The notes beneath the pieces are model-generated. The model was not told the DNA's origin and did no database searches. It was given only the letters and a program-made list of their open reading frames with translations. Position numbers and translations under genes: made by a program. A DNA stretch of 64,000 nucleotides from Halorientalis sp. (GTDB taxonomy: Archaea; Halobacteriota; Halobacteria; Halobacteriales; Haloarculaceae): contig NZ_JAQCNH010000041.1 of assembly GCF_028275115.1 (NCBI RefSeq), positions 1 through 64,000 on the forward strand, read 5' to 3'. This document shows positions 1 to 7,820 of the stretch, in pieces. The stretch's first letter is position 1. Every line of letters starts with the position of its first letter.

Positions 1-1102
1 CCTGGCGGCGGACACCTACACGCACGGTATCTCCACCACCAACGATACCGAAACGGCACAGATCACGCTGAACCCGGAGACGGTGCAGAACGGCACGGTC
101 GCCGGGACCGTGACGAACGCGAGCGGCGACGCGCTGCCTGGGACGACAGTTTTGGCCGGCGGTGAGACGACGACTACGGCGGCCGACGGCAGCTACTCGC
201 TGTCACTCGAGCCTGGCAGCTACCAGGTGACGGCCAACGCCGACGGCTTCCAGTCCGTGAGCAAGTCGGCGACGGTGACGGAAAGCAACACTACGACGGT
301 GGACTTCTCGCTGACCGCCGAGAACGACGATGGCGGTGACGGTATCGTTGACCTCGACGGTCCGACAGAGTTCACGGGTTACGTACTCGGTGATGAGAGT
401 TACCTGCACACCGGGACTGAGGACAACGACCGGCCGCTCACGTACTCACGCTGCCGTGACGGGCAGCCCGACCCGGCCGAACAGGACCCGGGCTTCCTGC
501 CGACAAATGACTGTATCACCGTCCGGGGGACGGCCTACCCCTCGAACAACTCCTGGGTCGGTGACCTGAACATCACGCCCGTGACAGGAATTATCAACGA
601 CACCCAGGAAGAGAACTTCGAGAACATCTACTTCAATGCCGACTTCTCGACGGTCGACGGGGCCCAGGGAACGTTTGACACCCAGACCGGTGAAACGTCG
701 TTGGAGACCACCGTTGCGATCGACGTCTCCATCTGGCCAGTCGGTCCCACCATCTTCGGCTTCAATTCGCCAGCACAGAACCCCTACTCTAGCCGGACCA
801 ACCTGCTGACCGAGGACACCTGCGAGATTCCGAACACGCAGATCGTGGCGTCCACCGAAAAGAGCTACACGACCGCCTCACCGTTCCCTAGTACCGACAC
901 TGTCTCCGGTGAGCGACTGAACCGGAGTCTCTCCGGGAAGGTCGTGACGGACGACTTCTCGGTCGAAAGTGCCACGAGCTGCGGGAGCTACTTCGGCGTA
1001 AACCTGACCGAACAGGTCAACATCGAACAGGGCATTCCCGCACCCAGTGGTGAGAACGAACTGGCTTACGACATCGAACTCAATCTGCAGAACGGCAGCT
1101 AA
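1..1102 (+). CDS. Secreted surface protein with carboxypeptidase-regulatory-like domain (5' end outside window)
   Basis: The reading frame is open from base 2 to the stop at 1102, so the gene begins upstream of the window; the first possible internal start is GTG at 83. Just downstream of base 83 the protein shows a carboxypeptidase-regulatory-like (Ig-type) fold, with GTVAGTVTNASGDALPG and DGSYSLSLEPGSYQVTA, which in this family packs as a small extracellular beta-sandwich. An acidic linker (ENDDGGDG) leads into a roughly 240-residue beta-rich domain that I do not recognise, with several Cys that could form disulfides. There are no membrane segments in the visible part and no C-terminal sorting tail. 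The Thr/Asn-rich acidic composition is typical of exported haloarchaeal proteins. It lies directly upstream of the DUF6230/DUF6114 cluster and may belong to it (inference). Confidence 0.8.
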   Translation, partial: LAADTYTHGISTTNDTETAQITLNPETVQNGTVAGTVTNASGDALPGTTVLAGGETTTTAADGSYSLSLEPGSYQVTANADGFQSVSKSATVTESNTTTVDFSLTAENDDGGDGIVDLDGPTEFTGYVLGDESYLHTGTEDNDRPLTYSRCRDGQPDPAEQDPGFLPTNDCITVRGTAYPSNNSWVGDLNITPVTGIINDTQEENFENIYFNADFSTVDGAQGTFDTQTGETSLETTVAIDVSIWPVGPTIFGFNSPAQNPYSSRTNLLTEDTCEIPNTQIVASTEKSYTTASPFPSTDTVSGERLNRSLSGKVVTDDFSVESATSCGSYFGVNLTEQVNIEQGIPAPSGENELAYDIELNLQNGS

Positions 1103-1111
1103 CGGCATCGG

Positions 1112-1133
1112 TCTCCAGCCGACGATATTTTTT
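1112..1133 (+). terminator. Possible T-rich terminator
   Basis: Six T residues (1128-1133) sit about 25 bases after the stop at 1102, behind a weak GC-rich hairpin. Archaeal terminators are often a simple T run after a gene. Confidence 0.35.
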
Positions 1134-1603
1134 GACCACTGGCCCGTCACTGACCGCAGACTACCAGACACGGCCCTGCCTCTTCTCTGACCTCGCGGGC
1201 GAGCACGGACGAGCATACACTCACCCACCGAAATGTTCGTTGTAACGATTCGAATCGATCTACGATCATCTTTCGTGCATTACGCCGCTGTCTGGCGATC
1301 GTCGTGATTGTTTCGACTGTCCGGATACTGTAAGCTGGTGACGGTTATATAAACAACCGGCTATGTCCGGGGAAACACTGAGGGAATATACAGTACGTGT
1401 GTTTCAATGACGTGGTAACAGGGGATGAGATGGCGTGAGCTCTCCCGCTACGCCGCTCGCACTCTCGTGGGGAGAAACTGTGGGCGGCCTTCCCGTGGTG
1501 TTGGGACCTGGCGTGTATCTTCGTGTCAGGGACGTATAGGGGGAAATGTGACGAACTGTCGTATGCCACGCGTGCTGCGCGCACGAACGAGAGTGAGAAA
1601 TCA
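1134..1603. other. Intergenic region upstream of the first DUF6230 gene; no gene seen
   Basis: No convincing coding sequence. A good TATA-like stretch, TTATATAAAC, lies at 1345-1354. If it is the promoter of the next gene, the leader would be over 200 bases, unusually long for haloarchaea. A CTCTCCC...GGGGAGA inverted repeat (about 1440-1475) could fold in that leader. Confidence 0.4.
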
Positions 1604-2362
1604 ATGTACGATAAAAGCATACTCGCAAAGAGTACGGGTGCATCGCTTGGGGTGGTCGCAATTGTCGGCCTGCTTTTCCTCAGCACTGGCACCGCATTCG
1701 CGACGCCGGTCGCAGGTATCGGTGGATTCACAATCGAAGCCAACGAAATTACTGGTGACAACCTGATCCTGTACCCCGGTACTTCAGAGGCAGAGAACTC
1801 AACTGGCATCAATCCGGACGCCCAGAACGAACCGGGCGCGCCGGACTACCGTGACCAGTATCCGGTCGGTATCGTCGAACTGACGAACACCGAAATTAGG
1901 GGGCTGGAGCTAACGAAGGTGTTCGAGCTCGGGGAGTACTCGAAGGTGACCGATGCCTCGCCCGCAATCATCCCCGGGAACGCTCGGATCAAGATTCTCT
2001 CAAGCGGCCCGCCTGTGACGACCAATTCCATCCTCATCAAGACCCCGCAGATCGCCGCGACCAACGCGACGTTCTCGGGACTCCAGATCAAGGAGAACCA
2101 GGTCGAGGACCCAGGTGACATTACCAGCTGGCTCGAACTCCGCACCCAGGAAAACGCCAACAGCCCGATTCCGGACGACGGCGCACCGGTCCAGTACGAC
2201 ACCAACTACAACTACACCGGTGGCTCTAGTCCCGGTCTGCTCCTGGAGCGGCCGTTCATCCGTGCGACCTACCTCGCCACGGACTCGATTACGATTCCGA
2301 ACCTCCGCCTCGAGGTCCAGTACGACCCCGACGGAGACGAGAACTACGAGTTCGCCAGCTAA
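1604..2362 (+). CDS. DUF6230-type secreted protein
   Basis: 252 residues. A hydrophobic N-terminal segment (about 10-32, LGVVAIVGLLFLSTGTAFA) ends in an A-T-P stretch and looks like a signal peptide or anchor. The mature part follows the order I recall for DUF6230 proteins of Streptomyces: GGFTIEANEITGDNLILYPG, then VELTNTEIRGLELTK, ARIKILSSG, AATNATFSGLQI and a final ATYLATDSITIPNLRLEVQYD. These read as a repetitive beta sheet with no catalytic motif. ATG at 1604 was chosen because two paralogues in this window (3138, 21184) also begin M-Y-D/N just before the hydrophobic segment; in-frame upstream codons look non-coding. A DUF6114-type gene follows 82 bases downstream, the pairing known from actinobacteria. 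Biochemical function is unknown; a surface location is inferred. Confidence 0.8.
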   Translation: MYDKSILAKSTGASLGVVAIVGLLFLSTGTAFATPVAGIGGFTIEANEITGDNLILYPGTSEAENSTGINPDAQNEPGAPDYRDQYPVGIVELTNTEIRGLELTKVFELGEYSKVTDASPAIIPGNARIKILSSGPPVTTNSILIKTPQIAATNATFSGLQIKENQVEDPGDITSWLELRTQENANSPIPDDGAPVQYDTNYNYTGGSSPGLLLERPFIRATYLATDSITIPNLRLEVQYDPDGDENYEFAS

Positions 2363-2443
2363 CGACAGCCAACTAATCAACTACTCTTTTATGATACAGC
2401 AGTCCCGAAATTTTAGTGCGATACCACGAAAGAGATAGAAACA

Positions 2444-2938
2444 ATGTCTGTTCGAACAAAACTCTGGCACACAGTCCCAGGTCCGATCCGTCGCCGTATC
2501 GGCGACCGCCTTACTCGGTTCAAGCAGTGGCGGCAGGGCCGGCCGTTCATGGGCGCGCTTCTGCTGATGATTGGTGGCCTAATCATCGGCTGGGTCCCGA
2601 TTCAGTTCGCGACCGAACTCGCGATTATCGGTGGCTCGTTCACAGTCATCGGGCTCGTCTTCGCGGTTATGGTATTCCTGGCCGGTGCCTTCGTGATGGC
2701 TCGGCCGGAGATGTCGACGATATTCGGCGTCATTGGGATCGCACTCTCGATTCTCTCGCTCATCGGTGCACTGGGCGGGATGTTCGTCGGGATGCTCGTC
2801 GGAATCGCCGGTGGCAACCTCTGTATTGCCTGGCGCCACCCCGACCCGGACCACGGGTCCACTGCCAGCACCGGTACCGGCACCTCGGACGCGGGTGCCA
2901 GCGAGGACGTCCAGTTCAGTTGGCAGGGCGACCAGTAA
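2444..2938 (+). CDS. DUF6114-type four-helix membrane protein
   Basis: 164 residues. A basic amphipathic N-terminus (RFKQWRQGRPFMGALLLMIGG) leads into four hydrophobic segments at about 35-55, 62-85, 90-107 and 110-128. The last ends in the family hallmark GALGGMFVGMLVGIAGGNLCIAW. The QGRPFMGALLL motif, the overall length and the closing G-G-x-L-x-x-A-W signature match what I recall of DUF6114 proteins, which sit beside DUF6230 genes in Streptomyces. The C-terminal 30 residues are acidic and Ser/Gly-rich and probably soluble. It follows the DUF6230 gene by 82 bases on the same strand. Role unknown; a membrane partner or anchor for the secreted neighbour is inferred. Confidence 0.8.
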   Translation: MSVRTKLWHTVPGPIRRRIGDRLTRFKQWRQGRPFMGALLLMIGGLIIGWVPIQFATELAIIGGSFTVIGLVFAVMVFLAGAFVMARPEMSTIFGVIGIALSILSLIGALGGMFVGMLVGIAGGNLCIAWRHPDPDHGSTASTGTGTSDAGASEDVQFSWQGDQ

Positions 2939-3137
2939 ACGTGTCCGGCCCGCCAGTGCTGTTGCTCTGACAGTCCTGCCGGCGGCGATATTCATTGCCG
3001 GCGGTATATCAATGCCCGTCAATATCCGGGGTAAGGTTCAGATTGGACTCTCGTATTGGACATATCAACGCGCGTTTGAGCGGGCGAGGGGGTTGGGGAC
3101 TGCCCGTGGGACGGCACACAACGAGCGACTGTTCACT

Positions 3138-5681
3138 ATGTACAATCGGAAACGCATCGCGCGGGGGGCTGGGACCGCCATCGCGACATGGGCACTGATC
3201 GGACTACTGGTAATGTCGACCGGCGTCGCGTACGCGCTGCCGCTGGCCGGTGTGGGCGGATTCAATGTCACTGCGTCTGAAATCACTGCGGACGACTTGG
3301 TGTTGTACCCCGGTGTCGGGAACACCGACTCGGAGGACAACTTCCCACAGACGGTGGTTCAGCTATCGAACACGGACATCCAGCAGTTCGCACTGACCAA
3401 GGACCTCGACCTGGGGTCGGTTCCGATGTTTCCGCTCCCGGGAACATTGCGGATAAAGTTCCTGTCGCCGGGTGGGACCGACGGCGGGAACGTGCTGGTG
3501 AAATCCACCGCCCTCGGTGCTGACCAGGCGACGTTCAACGGCTTCCTAACCAACGATACGAACGCGTCCGACGCACGCGGTCGCTGGAGCATCAGGTCGG
3601 ACGGCCCAGTCACGCTCCAGGGGACCGACCGTAGTGGAGTCCGAATCCGGGCACACTACCTGGCGACCGACCGTATCTCTATCACGAATCTCCGATTCTT
3701 CGCCTGTTACGATGCCGACGACGACGGCACGTTCGAGTGGGGGCCGTGCAGCGCCGACACGAGTTCCGGCGGCGGGAGCGGCAACGCGGCCCCGACAGCC
3801 GACGCTGACGCCAACTCGACGACGGTCGGTGTCGGTGACACAGTCTCGTTCAACGGGTCCGGGTCGAACGACTCGGACGGGTCGATCGTGGCCTACGAGT
3901 GGTCGTTCGGTGACGGGACGTCCGCTACGGGGCAGCAGGCCGAGCACGTCTACGACGAACCGGGTGCCTACACCGCACGGCTGACAGTGACCGACGACGA
4001 CGGCGCGACGACGATCGAACCGGTGACGGTCGTCGTCGAGAGCAACGAACCGCCGATGCCCAGTCCGACCGCCTCCTCGACCACGGTCGAGTCGGGACAG
4101 CCTATCACCTTCGACGGATCGGGATCGAGCGACCTGGACGGGTCGATCACGCTCTACCAGTGGGACTTCGGCGACGGGACGACCGCGGCGGGCCAGCAGG
4201 TCACACACACCTACACCGAGTCTGGCAGCTACGCCGCGACGCTGACGGTGACCGACGACGACGGCGCGACGGCCTCGAGTTCAGTGAGCATCACCGTCCA
4301 GAACAGCTCTACTCCCGACTCGCTGGTCGCCAACGCGTCTGGGAGTCCCAGCCAGGTGACGGTCGGCGAGTCCGTCACGCTCGACGGCTCGGGGTCCTCC
4401 GGCACTAACAGCACGATCACGTCCTACGAGTGGGACTTCACCAGTGATGGGACGGTCGACGCGACCGGTCAGCAGGTCACCACCGCGTACAGTAGCGGTG
4501 GCGAAAAGACGGCGACGCTGACGGTGACCGACGACGACGGCGACACGGCAACTGACACCGTCACCACGGCTGTCACGGTCGACACCAACGACGCGCCGAC
4601 GGCGAACGTGTCAGCGAACCCTACGACCGTAGACGTCAACGAGGTAGTCGCGTTCGACGGGGCCGGGTCGAACGACTCGGACGGATCGATCGTGGACTAC
4701 GAGTGGGACTTCGATAGCGACGGAACGGCCGAAGTCACCGGTCAGCCACGGGCTACGTACGCGTACAGTTCCCCCGGCAGCTACGTGGCGACGCTGACGG
4801 TGACCGACGACGACGGGGCGACCGCCAGCACGGACATCACGGTCACGGTCGGCGCCAACGACGCGCCGACGGCGAGCGCGTCGGCGAACGCTACGACCGT
4901 GGAAGTTGGTGAGCCGGTTTCGCTCGACGGGTCGGGGTCGGGCGACCCGGACGGATCGGTCGTGGCCTACGAGTGGGACGTCGACGGCGACGGGACGGAC
5001 GACGCGACCGGTCAGCAGGTCGACACCAGCTTCGCCTCGGCTGGTGAGAAGACGGTGACGCTGACGGTGACCGACAACGATGGTGCGACCGCTACAACGA
5101 CTGTCACGGTCACGGTCGACACCAACGACGCGCCGACGGCGAGCGCGTCGGCGAACGCTACGACCGTGGAAGTTGGTGAGCCGGTTTCGCTCGACGGGTC
5201 GACGTCGGGCGACTCGGACGGGTCCATCACGACTTACGAGTGGGACGTCGACGGTGACGGGACGGTCGACGCGACCGGCCAGCGGGTCGACACCAACTTC
5301 GCCTCGGCTGGTGAGAAGACGGTGACGCTGACGGTGACCGACGACGACGGGGCGACCGCTAGCACGAACGTCTCGCTCACAGTCGACACCAACGACGCGC
5401 CGACGGCGAGCGCGTCGGCCAGTCCCGACCCGGTCGACCCCGACGAGACCGTCAGCCTCGACGGGTCGGCGTCGAGCGACCCGGACGGGTCCATCACGAC
5501 TTACGAGTGGGACGTCGACGGTGACGGGACGGTCGACGCAACCGGCCAGCAGGTCGACACCAGTTTCTCCTCGTCCGGCGACAAGATGGTGACGCTGACG
5601 GTGACCGACGACGACGGGGCGACCGCCAGCACGGACGTCACGGTGACCGTCAACGAGTGCTTCTTCGGGTTCTGCTTCTGA
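3138..5681 (+). CDS. DUF6230 domain protein with seven PKD domains
   Basis: 847 residues from ATG 3138. Residues 1-38 are a signal or anchor segment, and about 38-205 are a DUF6230 domain (GGFNVTASEITADDLVLYPG, VQLSNTDIQQFALTKDLDL, ADQATFNGFL, AHYLATDRISITNLRFF). A Ser/Gly linker follows, then seven consecutive PKD repeats of about 85-90 residues with the hallmark Y-E-W-D/S-F-G-D-G and LTVTDDDGAT cores. PKD domains are extracellular Ig-like spacers or adhesion modules. Repeats 5 and 6 are almost identical in DNA, suggesting recent duplication. The chain ends abruptly in NECFFGFCF, with two Cys and no sorting tail. An earlier in-frame start at 2733 would overlap the previous gene and is rejected. 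A stalk-like surface protein is the best reading; ligand unknown. Confidence 0.85.
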   Translation: MYNRKRIARGAGTAIATWALIGLLVMSTGVAYALPLAGVGGFNVTASEITADDLVLYPGVGNTDSEDNFPQTVVQLSNTDIQQFALTKDLDLGSVPMFPLPGTLRIKFLSPGGTDGGNVLVKSTALGADQATFNGFLTNDTNASDARGRWSIRSDGPVTLQGTDRSGVRIRAHYLATDRISITNLRFFACYDADDDGTFEWGPCSADTSSGGGSGNAAPTADADANSTTVGVGDTVSFNGSGSNDSDGSIVAYEWSFGDGTSATGQQAEHVYDEPGAYTARLTVTDDDGATTIEPVTVVVESNEPPMPSPTASSTTVESGQPITFDGSGSSDLDGSITLYQWDFGDGTTAAGQQVTHTYTESGSYAATLTVTDDDGATASSSVSITVQNSSTPDSLVANASGSPSQVTVGESVTLDGSGSSGTNSTITSYEWDFTSDGTVDATGQQVTTAYSSGGEKTATLTVTDDDGDTATDTVTTAVTVDTNDAPTANVSANPTTVDVNEVVAFDGAGSNDSDGSIVDYEWDFDSDGTAEVTGQPRATYAYSSPGSYVATLTVTDDDGATASTDITVTVGANDAPTASASANATTVEVGEPVSLDGSGSGDPDGSVVAYEWDVDGDGTDDATGQQVDTSFASAGEKTVTLTVTDNDGATATTTVTVTVDTNDAPTASASANATTVEVGEPVSLDGSTSGDSDGSITTYEWDVDGDGTVDATGQRVDTNFASAGEKTVTLTVTDDDGATASTNVSLTVDTNDAPTASASASPDPVDPDETVSLDGSASSDPDGSITTYEWDVDGDGTVDATGQQVDTSFSSSGDKMVTLTVTDDDGATASTDVTVTVNECFFGFCF

Positions 5682-5739
5682 GTTCGCCGCCACACATCGT
5701 CGAAAGACAAAAGCGGATTCGGAGTGCAGTTGCGCTCGC

Positions 5740-6414
5740 ATGGTAACGTCGTCGGGAGACGGGTCGTCGGTTCGGGACTGGCTGACTGACCCACGGGGTG
5801 AGTTCCGTCGCTGGCGACAGCCGCGACCGATGCTCGGGAGTGCACTGTTGCTCGTCGGGAGCGGGGTCATCGGCTGGGTTCCGATCCAGTTCGCCGCCGA
5901 GTTGCTGTTCGTCGGTGGCGCGTTCACGGTCGTCGGGCTGTTTTTCGCCTCACTCGTCGCGTTCTGTGGACTCGCCACCCTCACCAGGCCCGAATTCGCA
6001 TCGGTCTTTGGCGTGTTCGGCATCGCCTTCGCCACGCTGTCGCTCGTCGGGGCGCTCGGTGGCTTCCTGGTCGGCATGGCAATCGCAACCGCCGGCGGCG
6101 TCCTCTGTTACGCCTGGGAACCGCCGACGGAGGCCGGTATCGAGGTGAAGACGGTGGCCGAGGCGTCGGAGTTCATTTGGGGTGGCACCTCGGAGTTCAT
6201 CTGGGGCGGCACCTCGGGGTTCATCTGGGGGAAAACCTCCGAGTTCATCTGGCAGACCGACGACGAGAGCGACGGCGACAACGACGACGAGAAAGCGAAC
6301 GGTCTCGGCCTCGGGTTCGACATCGGTGAGGCGGACGACGCGTCGGTTGCCGACGCCGCCGACGCAGACGACGACATTGAGACCGGCGACCTCGACGACC
6401 GGTTCAAGTTTTAG
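5740..6414 (+). CDS. DUF6114-type membrane protein with FIWG octapeptide repeats
   Basis: 224 residues. The N-terminal half repeats the DUF6114 layout: FRRWRQPRPMLGSALLLVGSG, four hydrophobic segments (about 33-50, 55-80, 88-105, 106-124) and GALGGFLVGMAIATAGGVLCYAW. It is closely similar to the protein at 2444-2938 (both have IGWVPIQFA.EL). Residues about 143-172 then hold four tandem octapeptides of the form S-E/G-F-I-W-G-x-T, unlike anything in its paralogues, followed by a highly acidic D/E-rich tail ending DDRFKF. ATG 5740 lies 58 bases after the PKD gene. The aromatic repeats could form a beta-hairpin stack or an interaction motif (inference). Confidence 0.78.
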   Translation: MVTSSGDGSSVRDWLTDPRGEFRRWRQPRPMLGSALLLVGSGVIGWVPIQFAAELLFVGGAFTVVGLFFASLVAFCGLATLTRPEFASVFGVFGIAFATLSLVGALGGFLVGMAIATAGGVLCYAWEPPTEAGIEVKTVAEASEFIWGGTSEFIWGGTSGFIWGKTSEFIWQTDDESDGDNDDEKANGLGLGFDIGEADDASVADAADADDDIETGDLDDRFKF

Positions 6415-6449
6415 GAAACTGTTTTCACGCCGTCACTGCCAGAGCGCCT

Positions 6450-6860
6450 ATGGGCGACGGTCGTACCAGTGATCGGTTCGCGACGGCGCGCGAGCGGCTG
6501 GTCGCGTTCGACGGCTGGCGTCGGCAGCGGCCCTTTTCCGGCGGGACGCTGTTGATCGTCGCCGGATTCCTGACGGCGTTCTTGCCCGCGGTCTACGACG
6601 AGTTCCTCCTCTTTGTCGCCGGTTCGTTCACCGGTTCGGCGATCCTGTTCGGTGGGTCGCTCGTCGTCTGTGGCCTGCTCGTGCTTGCCGTCCCGTCGCT
6701 GTCGTCGGTGCTCGGTGGGCTCGGGATTCTTCTGGCGACGCTGTCGCTGTTCGGTGCGCTCGGGGGGTTCGTTATCGGGTCCGTGCTAGGCGGCATCGGT
6801 GGCATTCTCGCGTTCGCTTGGACGGCTCCCGACGGGGGTGAATCCGAGGACGAGCCGTGA
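6450..6860 (+). CDS. DUF6114-type membrane protein (short)
   Basis: 136 residues, 35 bases after the preceding DUF6114-type gene. It has the same fold pattern without extra domains: WRRQRPFSGGTLLIVAGFL at the start, four hydrophobic segments, and FGALGGFVIGSVLGGIGGILAFAW before a short acidic tail. This is the third DUF6114-type protein in 4.5 kb and completes the run of five same-strand genes starting at 1604. It is not identical to the others, so it is probably a diverged paralogue with its own partner. Confidence 0.75.
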   Translation: MGDGRTSDRFATARERLVAFDGWRRQRPFSGGTLLIVAGFLTAFLPAVYDEFLLFVAGSFTGSAILFGGSLVVCGLLVLAVPSLSSVLGGLGILLATLSLFGALGGFVIGSVLGGIGGILAFAWTAPDGGESEDEP

Positions 6861-6866
6861 GCCGGC

Positions 6867-7616
6867 TCAGTCCGCTGCCTGTGGCTCGTCGATAGCGTAC
6901 TCCCGAGTCACGTCGACGAGGGCTTTCCGGTACTCGCTCTCACCGGGGTCGTCTGCGAGCGAGCGGAACCGTTTTCTGAAGCGCTCGAAGTGGATACTCG
7001 GGGCGTCCTCTGCGGCCGCGTGCGCGAGGTCGTACAGCCGGTGGTCGGACGAGACGAGGTCGTGGCGCTCGACCAGTGCCAGGGCGAACGCGGCGTTGAC
7101 GGCCGTGATCTCCGGGTCGGCTGCCGGGGTTAATCGGGTCCAACTCGTCGGGTCTGTCGGCCGGTCGGCTACTGCTGTCGCCAGACGCGACTCGAGAAAG
7201 GCCACGAGCTTATCCGCTGGCGCGACCGACAGCGTGAGGTCGTCCGCGTAGATGTCTTTCATGTGGTTGGCGATCTGGTAGCAGTGGGTGAGCTTCCGGC
7301 GCTCGACGCTGCGCCCGGAGAGGGCGAGGTAGAGCGCTTCCTTGGTCGACTGTGTGTGTGACGGGTGGCCCTGCTCGTTGCGGTGCATGTGGGCGAACTC
7401 GTGGAGTGCGAGCTCGCGGGCCATGGCGCTGCTGGCCGCCTGCCGGGAGATCGAGAGGTCGTGGCCCTCGGCGTCGTGGCTCGTCCAAGTGCGTTCGTCG
7501 GGGTCTTCACGAACGTAGACACAGACCGGACGGTCGAGGTCGTACTCGGTCTCGAAGAGGTCACGTGCGCTGAGAAACGGCTCTGTCAGCCCAGTACCCT
7601 GCACGCGAACGTCCAT
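6867..7616 (-). CDS. DUF5781-type putative metalloprotease
   Basis: 249 residues from ATG at 7616; longer in-frame starts exist up to 7778 but the extra sequence is Pro/Gly/Arg-rich and non-acidic. It shows an [13 protein letters not shown] motif (residues about 126-138 here), the HExxH zinc-binding pattern of metallopeptidases with a further His, within a mostly helical protein. I recognise it as the haloarchaeal DUF5781 family. No signal peptide or membrane segment, so cytosolic. It is transcribed divergently from EF-2, with about 200 bases between starts. Peptidase activity is inferred from the motif only. Confidence 0.7.
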   Translation of the reverse strand: MDVRVQGTGLTEPFLSARDLFETEYDLDRPVCVYVREDPDERTWTSHDAEGHDLSISRQAASSAMARELALHEFAHMHRNEQGHPSHTQSTKEALYLALSGRSVERRKLTHCYQIANHMKDIYADDLTLSVAPADKLVAFLESRLATAVADRPTDPTSWTRLTPAADPEITAVNAAFALALVERHDLVSSDHRLYDLAHAAAEDAPSIHFERFRKRFRSLADDPGESEYRKALVDVTREYAIDEPQAAD

Positions 7617-7820
7617 ATAATCGAAAAGTACGGGGGCGACGCGTATCACCTTTGCGGGCGGTCGGGTGCCCGCCGGTGGTTTTCCGGCTGTGCCGCCTTC
7701 CCCCCGCGGGACGCCGCCGGTTTCGAGTGGAAGGGTTGCTCCGCGGGCAGTTTCCGGGACGTTCGGCCACCGGGGCAAACCACTTCACTTTTGACTCTGC
7801 TTCCGATACGATTGGGTATA

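Noticed and set aside
2733-3137. N-terminal extension of the PKD protein
   Set aside because: It would overlap the DUF6114-type gene in another frame, and its composition (Arg/Ser/Pro-rich) is that of a shadow frame; the paralogues start at the position equivalent to 3138.
3546-6077. Long minus-strand open frames opposite the PKD gene
   Set aside because: They mirror the repetitive PKD DNA, are Arg/Val/Arg-rich instead of acidic, and have no motifs.
6166-6262. CRISPR-like array
   Set aside because: The periodic DNA encodes in-frame octapeptides of 24 bases without spacers; it is a coding repeat.
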